From positions 1-63,779 of the forward strand of contig JAEKNU010000020.1 in assembly GCA_016838895.1 (NCBI GenBank): DNA of 63,779 nucleotides. Reading direction: 5' to 3'. Source of the stretch: Chloroflexota bacterium (lineage in GTDB: Bacteria > Chloroflexota > Anaerolineae > Anaerolineales > Anaerolineaceae). A model generated the notes under the pieces. The model worked only from the letters and a program-made list of their open reading frames with translations, was not told the DNA's origin and ran no database searches. A program made the position numbers and the translations under genes. Positions 24,418 through 31,807 of the stretch are shown here, in pieces (position 1 is the first letter of the stretch; each line of letters begins with the position of its first letter).

Positions 24418-25903
24418 TGCACATCACATAAGTGATCGAAACTTCCGTTTCTTAGGCCACCTTGATAGTGCTAAAACAGCCCATCCTGTACCATCTGCAA
24501 ATCAAATCAATAACTGGTGGATGCCAGCGAATTTAGAAACATCCTGGCTGCATAGTGCTGCTGCTCAAGCTATGACCATAAAGCAAGTTTTATGGGGTGA
24601 GATAATTCAGTTACCAAGAAATCAGTCGTTTGATTCACCTGCATGGTTTCCCTTGGCTGAACACTTCATCAAGGCCAAACTACCACTCTTTTCGATTTGC
24701 GTGATTGGAAAAAGCGCAACTCCGCAGGCATTTGTTGAAGATTGCGCTCAGCAGTTTGAACCGACCTCGCCTTTTGCCTTATCAGGGTGGCCAGGACTGG
24801 AGAAGGAAGAACGTCAGATTATTGCAGATAACATAAGATGGAGTCGTGATTTCACCAATATGTTTAGAAACATTAAACTTGACAGCAACTGGCAAGTAAC
24901 TTTTGAATATCAGCGTGATGTGTTACAAAGGGTTTTGAAATATCTTCAGACAAATTACGAGAAGTACCCACCGCTTATACGGGCTGTTGAGTATGCACCG
25001 ACTTCAACATGGCATAGAATCAACAGAGATTACACAGATTCAGTAGTTCTAAAAAAAATTAAAGACAAATATGGTGAAGATCTTACCTTAGGCTTTCTAT
25101 CTGTTTTTCAAGAGATCAAGGAAAAGGCTGATCGTGTTTTTGGGGATGATAGGATAAAGAAAAATATTTGGTTGAGCAGTAGGACGAATTTATATCAAGA
25201 GATTTATCGCCAACCTAGTGAATTGCGGGAGCTTTTAAGGGCAGAAATTGATAGATGCTATGTGGAGACTACTGGAGAATCAGTTACTAAAATTGGCTGT
25301 TTTGGTGATGCTGACAGATCGGATACTGGGCGTGATATTGAGGATCGAGATTATGATTCCCAAGTATTTGATTTTGATAATGATCCTTCTGGATTAAATG
25401 AGCGATATATTATTGATTTTGAAAATATGGAAGACCAACTCAAAATGAATGATAATTTCCTTATGGTCATAAACGATGAATTGGTAATCTATCGAATACT
25501 AGAATTAAGGAGACTAAGAAATTGTCTTAATATTCCAGAAAATTATGTTGTTGAAAAAGAGAAAGAACATCTCGATTTCTTATGTGAGGCATTACCCGAT
25601 GCTGTTATTAGAAAAGATAATAAGTTTAATTTTAGTTGGCGCGTTGGAAAAATTTGTGTAAATGTACTTATTGGCGTTGGAATAGGGTCTTTGTTCGGTC
25701 CTTCAATTGCAGTAATTGGTGGGGGCGTATCTCCGATATTGGAACAGGTCATAGAAGAGGTTGTTGCGATAGGAACAGATGAAACTGTTCTAAGCGAAAA
25801 TATAAAGGAAAAGTTATTTCAAAAATTGACTAAGAAGAGAAAAGTTGCGCTTACAGGAATTCTTAGAGACTGGTTGGATAAACCAATTATGTTAAAGGAA
25901 TAG
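24404..25903 (+). CDS. Large uncharacterised protein with C-terminal glycine-rich hydrophobic segment
   Basis: A 499-residue protein I cannot assign. The first ~150 residues are rich in Trp/Pro (NNWWMPANLETSWLHSAAAQ). The middle is helical and acidic, with a run of Asp near 305-335. Near the C-terminus is a hydrophobic Gly-rich stretch, ICVNVLIGVGIGSLFGPSIA, followed by VIGGGVSP, which could insert in a membrane. GGAG precedes the ATG. Only 4 bp separate it from the Nudix gene, so the two are almost certainly one operon. A membrane-acting effector paired with a nucleotide hydrolase is one possible reading, but nothing in the sequence proves it. Confidence 0.7.
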   Translation: MNLDNAHHISDRNFRFLGHLDSAKTAHPVPSANQINNWWMPANLETSWLHSAAAQAMTIKQVLWGEIIQLPRNQSFDSPAWFPLAEHFIKAKLPLFSICVIGKSATPQAFVEDCAQQFEPTSPFALSGWPGLEKEERQIIADNIRWSRDFTNMFRNIKLDSNWQVTFEYQRDVLQRVLKYLQTNYEKYPPLIRAVEYAPTSTWHRINRDYTDSVVLKKIKDKYGEDLTLGFLSVFQEIKEKADRVFGDDRIKKNIWLSSRTNLYQEIYRQPSELRELLRAEIDRCYVETTGESVTKIGCFGDADRSDTGRDIEDRDYDSQVFDFDNDPSGLNERYIIDFENMEDQLKMNDNFLMVINDELVIYRILELRRLRNCLNIPENYVVEKEKEHLDFLCEALPDAVIRKDNKFNFSWRVGKICVNVLIGVGIGSLFGPSIAVIGGGVSPILEQVIEEVVAIGTDETVLSENIKEKLFQKLTKKRKVALTGILRDWLDKPIMLKE

Positions 25904-25907
25904 GCAA

Positions 25908-26591
25908 ATGATGCAGGAATACCTCGATTTTGCGAAAAGAAATACTGAATATTTTAATAATGATCAAGCTATGATTAAGATAATACTGGATCCCGATTCA
26001 ATTCATTCATGGGAAGAATCAAAAAAAAAGGATTTGGCAGATAAAAACTTGCCTCCTGAGTGGTCAAAAATTGGAATAATACTTGATGACCCATACATTC
26101 TTGTTATCCGTGATCTTGTTGAATTTCCAAGCGGACGATTGGGAAGTTATTTCCGAGTGTTAAATCAAGCTGATTTAAAAGAAGGACAAGGCGTGGTTAT
26201 TCTTTTACGAATGAATGGTAAATATTTGCTTCTCCACCAGTATCGTCACCCAATTCGTTCATGGAGTTATGAAATTCCACGAGGTTTTGGTGAACCCGGA
26301 GTTCCTGCAAATGAACAAGCAAAAATTGAAGTAAAAGAAGAAATCAAAGGTGAAATTACTGAACTGATCGATTTAGGAGAATATCATAGCAATACAGGTT
26401 TAGAAGGCAATAGGGTGAAGCTGTTTCTAGCAAATTTGAACTCAGTTGGAAAACCTGCAGCGCAAGAAGGAATTGAAAGTTTTTCTTTTGTTTCAATAAA
26501 TGAATTCGAAGATATGATAGCAAGTGCTAAAATCACTGATGGGTTTACAATCGCGGCATACACACGAGCAAAATTACGTGGGTTACTTTGA
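25908..26591 (+). CDS. Nudix hydrolase (ADP-ribose pyrophosphatase-like)
   Basis: A 227-residue protein with an N-terminal extension of about 95 residues before the Nudix fold (GQGVVILLRMNGKYLLLHQYRHPIRSWSYEIPRGFGEPG). The layout resembles ADP-ribose/ADP-sugar pyrophosphatases of the NudF type (QYRHP, then SWSYEIPRG). The Nudix box is atypical: the helix reads NEQAKIEVKEEIKGEI, with Ile in place of the usual Arg before the first Glu and one extra residue before the Gly. The metal-binding Glu pair is present. It follows the 24404 gene by 4 bp. The substrate is probably a nucleoside diphosphate derivative. Confidence 0.85.
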   Translation: MMQEYLDFAKRNTEYFNNDQAMIKIILDPDSIHSWEESKKKDLADKNLPPEWSKIGIILDDPYILVIRDLVEFPSGRLGSYFRVLNQADLKEGQGVVILLRMNGKYLLLHQYRHPIRSWSYEIPRGFGEPGVPANEQAKIEVKEEIKGEITELIDLGEYHSNTGLEGNRVKLFLANLNSVGKPAAQEGIESFSFVSINEFEDMIASAKITDGFTIAAYTRAKLRGLL

Positions 26592-26657
26592 TATAATTAT
26601 TTGAATTAAATTTATGAAATAACTAATATCACCCTAAGTGTCTAAACTTGTTGTATT

Positions 26658-26713
26658 TTACCCCGACGTAATCATCCCAATCTCCTTCAAAAACACCCCC
26701 GAAAGCAGTGTTT
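26658..26713 (-). pseudogene. Remnant of an EamA transporter C-terminus
   Basis: Read on the minus strand, this stretch encodes TLLSGVFLKE directly joined to IGMITSG and a stop. The intact EamA transporter at 28063-28896 ends VLLSGVFLKEK...IALITSG. The fragment is thus a decayed relative with an internal deletion of about 17 codons. No other part of the gene remains. Confidence 0.65.
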
Positions 26714-26753
26714 ATTTGTTCGGCATTTTTAATTCGTTTCTAATACATCCCTG

Positions 26754-27206
26754 CTATTCCGGTAAATCCTTTTTAAGATAAATCATATCAACAAGTTGTA
26801 TGTCGCCCTCGAAAATTGGCTGGTCGTAATTGTCTGTAAAAAAATTCTTTATGCGATGTGAGTTTTCAAATCCGCAACCTTCATAAAACGACAAGATTGG
26901 CGGCGTTTCGCCTGTCCCGACAAGCATGGTTTTGTAGTCGTTTTTGTAGAAATCACTAATGAAATTTATCAATGCGCTGCCGTACCCTTTGCCTTGATAT
27001 TGCTCGTATGTGGCTATGTTTTTCAACTCGCAGGTTTCGCTATCTATCGGCACGACAACGCAAACACTTTTCAAATCATCGTCATATAATGCAAACAAGT
27101 CCCCACTCGGCAAATACTTGTCAATCATATCTTCCTGTTCGTCTGCCAACAACAATAAGTCAAGGTACTGTTTCTTATTTTCGCTAATTTTTTCTATTTT
27201 CAGCAT
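26754..27206 (-). CDS. GNAT family N-acetyltransferase
   Basis: A 150-residue acetyltransferase. The acetyl-CoA-binding motif is [14 protein letters not shown], preceded by the beta-strand [11 protein letters not shown] and followed by FYEGCGFE, all canonical for GNAT. The substrate is unknown; members of this length act on antibiotics, polyamines, amino acids or proteins. It is a single minus-strand gene. Confidence 0.9.
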   Translation of the reverse strand: MLKIEKISENKKQYLDLLLLADEQEDMIDKYLPSGDLFALYDDDLKSVCVVVPIDSETCELKNIATYEQYQGKGYGSALINFISDFYKNDYKTMLVGTGETPPILSFYEGCGFENSHRIKNFFTDNYDQPIFEGDIQLVDMIYLKKDLPE

Positions 27207-27438
27207 ATCTGTGTTGTTTCCTGATGTATCAAGTTTTATTTTGCGTCGTGTCGCCTGGTGATTATAATCGCTGTAAACTTATCTGATCGTAATTATATAC
27301 AGAATCCCCTGGTTTTGACGGTTTAAAGCAAGTATCGTCGCAGGATGGGTAAAGGGGATGTAAAACGGTTCTGATATTTTAATTCGTCATTCCCTCGGAA
27401 ATGTTACAATCCATCATATGAATATCAAATTGTAAATT

Positions 27439-27484
27439 CAATATTCCGTAGGGACACAGCATGCTGTGTCCCTACGGAATATTG
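27439..27484. repeat. Intergenic palindrome, GTAGGG family (copy 2, perfect 46 bp)
   Basis: A perfect inverted repeat with 23-bp arms and no spacer, centred on GCATGC. Each arm contains CCGTAGGGACACAGCA. It lies just upstream of the DUF1801 gene. The core occurs also at 12364 and, altered, at 28015. Confidence 0.9.
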
Positions 27485-27520
27485 CAACACTACCCTTTAC
27501 CCGTATCTCAGGAGAAAAAA

Positions 27521-27937
27521 ATGACACAAAATAAAACCACCGCCACCGATAACGACGTGATGGCTTTTCTAAATGCCGTTGAATCTGAAAAAAAACGTGA
27601 AGATTCCTTAATCATCAAGCAGCTCATGCAAGAACTTTCCGGCGAGCCAGCCGTGATGTGGGGTGCCAGCATCGTCGGATTTGGCAGTTATCACTATCGC
27701 TACGAAACCGGTCGCGAAGGCGATATGCCCATCGTGGGCTTTTCACCGCGCAAGCAGGCCATCACCCTGTATATCATGGATGGCTTTGACAAGCACGCCG
27801 AATTGCTCGGCAAACTCGGCAAACACAAAACCGGCAAATCCTGTTTGTATATTAAGAAACTGGAAGATATTGATATGGATATCCTGCGCGAATTGGTCTG
27901 TCAATCCGTAGCTCATATGAGGAAAACGAATCCGTAG
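27521..27937 (+). CDS. DUF1801 family protein
   Basis: A 138-residue soluble protein: DVMAFLNAVESEKKREDSLI, then EPAVMWGASIVGFGSYHYRY, FSPRKQAITLYIM and the C-terminal KSCLYIKKLEDIDMDIL. This is the DUF1801 (YdhG-like) fold of small proteins; some relatives are described as iron chaperones. AGGAG precedes the ATG at 27521; the frame is open further upstream through the palindrome, which is unlikely to be coding. Confidence 0.88.
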   Translation: MTQNKTTATDNDVMAFLNAVESEKKREDSLIIKQLMQELSGEPAVMWGASIVGFGSYHYRYETGREGDMPIVGFSPRKQAITLYIMDGFDKHAELLGKLGKHKTGKSCLYIKKLEDIDMDILRELVCQSVAHMRKTNP

Positions 27938-28014
27938 AGATAATGGTTGTTGGCCTGGCGCGCTGGGGCACTACATATGTCACTGCGATAATTGCTGTTT
28001 TTAAAACATCCACC

Positions 28015-28042
28015 GTACGGACACGGAGCACCGTGTCCATAC
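28015..28042. repeat. Intergenic palindrome, GTAGGG family (copy 3)
   Basis: GTACGGACACGG-AGCA-CCGTGTCCATAC: 12-bp arms with two mismatches. It is a diverged relative of the GTAGGGACAC copies. Confidence 0.65.
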
Positions 28043-28062
28043 CATTTTTTCATTCCACACTC

Positions 28063-28896
28063 TCACCCCGATGTAATCAACGCAATTGCCAACAAACACA
28101 CCCCCACCCCCAGCCACTGTGACCGTGACATTTTCTCCTTCAAAAACACGCCCGATAACAACACTGTCGCGGCGGGGAACAACGACGACAGGACGGCAGC
28201 GATATCCAGGCGGGTGAATTGGGTGGCAAACAGATACAGAAAATTCCCCCCGGTATCCAGTACCCCGGCGCATAAGGCAATTGCAGAGCCAGCCAGTTTT
28301 GGAAACGGAATCCGGCGCAGGCGCAGCATGATCATGGCCACGCTCAGTGCAGCCAGTTTGGCAAACACCAGCGGGGCAAAGACCTGCTCACCTTTCATCT
28401 GCGCGATGATCGACAAAAATCCGCCAAAGCCCAGCCCAGATAACAGCGCCAGCCCGAGGCCTTTTTTGACAATCTCAACATTCCCATCTTTTGTAAGCGT
28501 CACCAGCCAGATACCTGCCATCGACAAACCGAAACCGATCAACTGCAGTGTACCCGGCAGGCCTTCGATGAACATGCCAACCAACGTGGGGATAATTGCG
28601 CCCACCACACCGGTGACGGAGGATACCAGCGCGGCATTGCCCAGGCCGAGTCCTTTGTATAGCGCCACTAATGCCAATGATCCGCAGGCACCGGCAACGA
28701 GAGCAATCAGAATATTGTTCAGCGAGGGAAAATGCTCTCCCCACAGCACAGCCAATAAAAACAAAAAGAGCAGGCTGCTGCTCGCCATGAGCAGCAAAAC
28801 CTGAAAAGGGCTCTGTTTACGGGCAGCCAGTCCGCCCAAAAAGTCGCCGGCGCCCCAGGAGGCGGCGGAGGATAATGCCAATAGAATGCCAATCAT
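28063..28896 (-). CDS. EamA/DMT family membrane transporter
   Basis: About 277 residues, ten hydrophobic helices in two EamA repeats. The first begins MIGILLALSSAASWGAGDFL, and the second has GSAIALCAGVLDTGGNFLYL and LSSLFPAATVLLSGVFLKEK. The GDFLGG start is typical of the subgroup near GRP/DMT transporters, but the substrate is unknown. The start at 28896 is chosen to agree with the first helix; the frame extends to 28947. A remnant of a relative lies at 26658. Palindromes flank it on both sides. Confidence 0.87.
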   Translation of the reverse strand: MIGILLALSSAASWGAGDFLGGLAARKQSPFQVLLLMASSSLLFLFLLAVLWGEHFPSLNNILIALVAGACGSLALVALYKGLGLGNAALVSSVTGVVGAIIPTLVGMFIEGLPGTLQLIGFGLSMAGIWLVTLTKDGNVEIVKKGLGLALLSGLGFGGFLSIIAQMKGEQVFAPLVFAKLAALSVAMIMLRLRRIPFPKLAGSAIALCAGVLDTGGNFLYLFATQFTRLDIAAVLSSLFPAATVLLSGVFLKEKMSRSQWLGVGVCLLAIALITSG

Positions 28897-28952
28897 AGTG
28901 AATATATCCGGTGAAATAATTTGATGTTGGAGTATAACATCATTCAATAAAC

Positions 28953-28976
28953 GTAGGGGCGAACGACCGTTCGCCC
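28953..28976. repeat. Intergenic palindrome, GTAGGG family (copy 4)
   Basis: GTAGGGGCGAACG-AC-CGTTCGCCC: 9-bp perfect arms with the GTAG end on the left only. Confidence 0.7.
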
Positions 28977-29077
28977 AATTGCTGACTGTCGCCCAATTGT
29001 GTCAATAGATAATTTACATTATTTAGAAACCTGTGGGATTCAAAGAAATGTAATTATTGAAGGTCAATTTAGTCTTG

Positions 29078-29108
29078 CGTAGGGGGAGGTCTCAGACCTC
29101 CCCCTACG
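29078..29108. repeat. Intergenic palindrome, GTAGGG family (copy 5)
   Basis: CGTAGGGGGAGGTCT-C-AGACCTCCCCCTACG: perfect 15-bp arms. The ends match the other copies while the core differs. Confidence 0.85.
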
Positions 29109-29152
29109 ATTCACACATTTTTTGTTTTTTTTGGTGAATATGATTAATGCAT

Positions 29153-29177
29153 GGGCGAATGCCATTCGCCCCTACGT
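29153..29177. repeat. Intergenic palindrome, GTAGGG family (copy 6)
   Basis: GGGCGAATG-C-CATTCGCCC followed by CTACGT: perfect 9-bp arms with the CTAC end on the right only. It overlaps the 3' end of the endonuclease III gene. Confidence 0.75.
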
Positions 29178-29849
29178 GATATTCCTATAATACTCACACA
29201 CATCCTGCAGCGGACACAAATCACATTCCGGTTTTCGCGCATGGCAGATCTCGCGACCCAGGCGGATGATATTCATATGATCGGGACCGAAATTCTCGGG
29301 CTTGAACAGCGAGGCCAAATACCCATGCGCCTGATCGGCTGTCATTTTTTCGGGGCGCAACCCCAATCGGCCGCTGACACGATGAACATGCGTGTCCACC
29401 GGAAAGGCCGGAAGTCCTAAAGAGAACACCAGCACAATCGAGGCGGTTTTGGGTCCCACGCCCTTGAAGCGCAATAACCAATCCATGGCATCCTGAGGAG
29501 CATACGTTTTGAGGAACTCCAGGCTCAAACCACCGGTTTCCTCGGTGATTTGGCTCAGGACGTTTTGTATGCGCGGGCCTTTCTGGTTGGCCAAACCGGC
29601 GATGCGCACTGCTTCAATCACTTCATCAGTGGGGGCATCGCGTACTTCTTCCCAGGTCGGAAAGCGTGCCCGTAGACTGTCAAAGGCCTTATCACGATTG
29701 ACGTCATTGGTGTTCTGCGACAAAATCGTGCTGACCAGCTCGTCCATGGCGGGCAGCGGCACACGCCAAACCGGCATGCCGAATTTATCCAGCAAGCGCT
29801 GGTGAATGATTTCTGCTTTTTCTCTACCTTCTTCTTCGGTCTTGTTCAT
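29172..29849 (-). CDS. nth: Endonuclease III-like DNA glycosylase/AP lyase
   Basis: A 225-residue HhH-GPD base-excision-repair enzyme acting on oxidised pyrimidines. The helix-hairpin-helix is LRFKGVGPKTASIVLVF with the catalytic Lys, followed by the catalytic Asp in FPVDTHVHRVSGRLGL. The C-terminal 4Fe-4S loop is C-x6-C-x2-C-x5-C (CHARKPECDLCPLQDVC). Length and all motifs are normal. Its start overlaps the asparaginase stop by 4 bp (ATGA), so it is translationally coupled and is the last gene of the minus-strand run. Confidence 0.95.
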   Translation of the reverse strand: MNKTEEEGREKAEIIHQRLLDKFGMPVWRVPLPAMDELVSTILSQNTNDVNRDKAFDSLRARFPTWEEVRDAPTDEVIEAVRIAGLANQKGPRIQNVLSQITEETGGLSLEFLKTYAPQDAMDWLLRFKGVGPKTASIVLVFSLGLPAFPVDTHVHRVSGRLGLRPEKMTADQAHGYLASLFKPENFGPDHMNIIRLGREICHARKPECDLCPLQDVCEYYRNIT

Positions 29850-30919
29850 AAGTCAAAGGTGGTGGTTAGTTTACCCACTTCAATTTTTCGCCAATTATAC
29901 ACGGGATGTGCGCTTGTATAATCCATAAGATTACCCAATTCTGCTTCCGTGAGGACCTGCATATGGTGCAAAATGCTCAAGGCCACCGCGGAGCGTGCCC
30001 GCAAGTTAGGGTCACCGTCCGAAATTTTGATGGCGATGCCAATACCGGGGCTGTCTGGTCCCAGTACGCCTGGTAGAATGCCCACGCCCTGGAAACCTTC
30101 CGCACCGGCTTTACAAAATACTTTGCCGTTGGCGGCCGTCATCAAATGTGTATCAAATCCTTTGGGGCCGGCGATCATCATGGGATAGTGCATCATGGCC
30201 TGGCTCAACGTACGGCAGGCTGCAGCACGTTTTTCTGACAGCGCATGCGGGTCGGCCATGCGTGCGAAACCCAATGCGGCATTATACAGCGGCATACCGA
30301 ACACCGGCACCGTGCAGCCATCCACGCCGATGGCAATTTTTTCTTCCGAATATTGGCACATCTCACTCACACACCGCAAGATGTCACGCTGCACGGGGTG
30401 ATGCGGTTGAATATAATCCTCGCTGGAGTAACCCATCAATTTGGCATACGCCAACATCATGGTGTGCTTGCCGGAACAGTTGTGATGATAGGCAACCGGT
30501 CCCTGCCCCTGCTCAATCAGCGCATTACGCGAATTTGTATCCTCGGGATAATGTACACCGCACATCATCTGCTCCAGACGCAATCCGGCTTTCTGATGCA
30601 TGGACTGCACCACGCGCACATGCTCGGCGGTACCGTGATGCGAGGCACACATGATCGCAGTTTCTTCTTCCGTAAATTCAAATTTCTTTGCACCACCTGC
30701 CTCCACAAAAGGGATGGCTTGCAGTGGTTTTGAGGTGGAACGTAAATACGTGACGCCGTTGGCATCCCCCAGGCTGAACATTAATTTGCCGTTCGAATCC
30801 ACAACTGCCGCCGCACCAAAATGGAGGGACTCCTCAATGGGGCCGCGCGACAATGAAACAAGAGGTTCATACATAGATGCGTTCACAACACCATCCTGAA
30901 TCTTAAGAAAATTCAGCAT
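29846..30919 (-). CDS. L-asparaginase II family protein (PF06089 type)
   Basis: A 357-residue enzyme of the Rhizobium-type asparaginase family, unrelated to the E. coli enzymes. The signature blocks are YEPLVSLSRGPIEESLHFG, STSKPLQAIPF (catalytic Ser/Lys region), ASHHGTAEH, HHNCSGKHTMML and GVDGCTVPVFGMPL. It hydrolyses asparagine to aspartate and ammonia and has no export signal. Starts at 30919 or 30874 (MYEPLVSL) are possible, neither with a clear ribosome site; the first lies 9 bp after the upstream gene's stop. Confidence 0.9.
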   Translation of the reverse strand: MLNFLKIQDGVVNASMYEPLVSLSRGPIEESLHFGAAAVVDSNGKLMFSLGDANGVTYLRSTSKPLQAIPFVEAGGAKKFEFTEEETAIMCASHHGTAEHVRVVQSMHQKAGLRLEQMMCGVHYPEDTNSRNALIEQGQGPVAYHHNCSGKHTMMLAYAKLMGYSSEDYIQPHHPVQRDILRCVSEMCQYSEEKIAIGVDGCTVPVFGMPLYNAALGFARMADPHALSEKRAAACRTLSQAMMHYPMMIAGPKGFDTHLMTAANGKVFCKAGAEGFQGVGILPGVLGPDSPGIGIAIKISDGDPNLRARSAVALSILHHMQVLTEAELGNLMDYTSAHPVYNWRKIEVGKLTTTFDL

Positions 30920-30928
30920 GAGGCTTGC

Positions 30929-31780
30929 TCATGCTGGGTCTGGTTCTGCCAAATATTTTTCGCGATAATATTCTGTCAAGCCGAAACACAATCGATTGGT
31001 ATAAATATTTTTGCGATAGTGATCCAGTGTTGGGAATTTCTCCGCTAATGCGACAGCGATTTTCTTGATTTGAGCAATATCACCGTGCGAATTCGCCAAT
31101 TGGGAAATCTGGTGATAAACATCATCCAAATATTGAATCTGGTTTTCAACATCACTGTAATGTAATACACCGTTCCTTCCGCCAATAATGGTATATTCCT
31201 GATACATTGGGCTGAGGATTTCTTTCAGGTTTTGAATCCAAACCGGGATATTGGCTGTTGCAAAATAAGGCGGTTGATGCGCGACCACACAATCCCCCAC
31301 AAACAATATTTTTTCTTCCGGTAATTGTACCCAGATGGCGCCCTTGGCACAGCCAGGCCGGGAAATTAAATTGATTGGCGATTTATCCCATAGCACACTA
31401 AACTGATCCGAAAAGGATATTTCCGGAATTGCCCAACGAATATTGCCCAGGCTTTCAAAATTCTCCCAATCGCAACCCATATCTGCGGGGATGGTTTTAA
31501 ACGTTGCAGGGCGTGAAAGCAAGAGATGGCTCACTTCATCATGCGCAACCACGATGGATTCCATGGCTTTTGCACCTAACAATCGGTCAGCATGACAATC
31601 CATATTAATTAATAAATGATTGCCGCCGCCCATATTCATCAGGCTGGAACGCCAGGAGCGGATATCCTCTGGCCGGAATGGAGCGTCAATTAAAATGAGA
31701 CCATGCGGCCATTTTAAAGCGCCTAAAGTAACCCCTTCATAACTGGTATCAATGTATACATTGGTGCTAATTTCTTGCAT
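30929..31780 (-). CDS. Divergent metallo-beta-lactamase-fold protein
   Basis: A 283-residue protein with the MBL fold (NVYIDTSYEGVTLGAL, LILIDAPFRPEDIRSW, EKILFVGDCVVAHQPP), but most metal ligands are changed. The HxHxDH motif reads D-C-H-A-D-R (in NMDCHADR), the third-ligand block PGHTxG reads PGCAKG, and only the Asp in VGDC is kept. It may be inactive as a hydrolase or bind metal differently. It lies between a histidine kinase and the asparaginase gene on the same strand, in an apparent operon. Confidence 0.8.
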   Translation of the reverse strand: MQEISTNVYIDTSYEGVTLGALKWPHGLILIDAPFRPEDIRSWRSSLMNMGGGNHLLINMDCHADRLLGAKAMESIVVAHDEVSHLLLSRPATFKTIPADMGCDWENFESLGNIRWAIPEISFSDQFSVLWDKSPINLISRPGCAKGAIWVQLPEEKILFVGDCVVAHQPPYFATANIPVWIQNLKEILSPMYQEYTIIGGRNGVLHYSDVENQIQYLDDVYHQISQLANSHGDIAQIKKIAVALAEKFPTLDHYRKNIYTNRLCFGLTEYYREKYLAEPDPA

Positions 31781-31807
31781 GCTCGCTCCTGTGAAACACT
31801 TCAGGCA

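Noticed and set aside
11169..26591. The accessory gene run as an integron cassette array
   Set aside because: The gene types (isochorismatase-like, GrpB, DUF4304, Nudix) and the intervening repeats resemble cassettes. However, I found no paired GTTRRRY/RYYYAAC core sites in the repeats and no integron integrase, and spacing and gene sizes are irregular.
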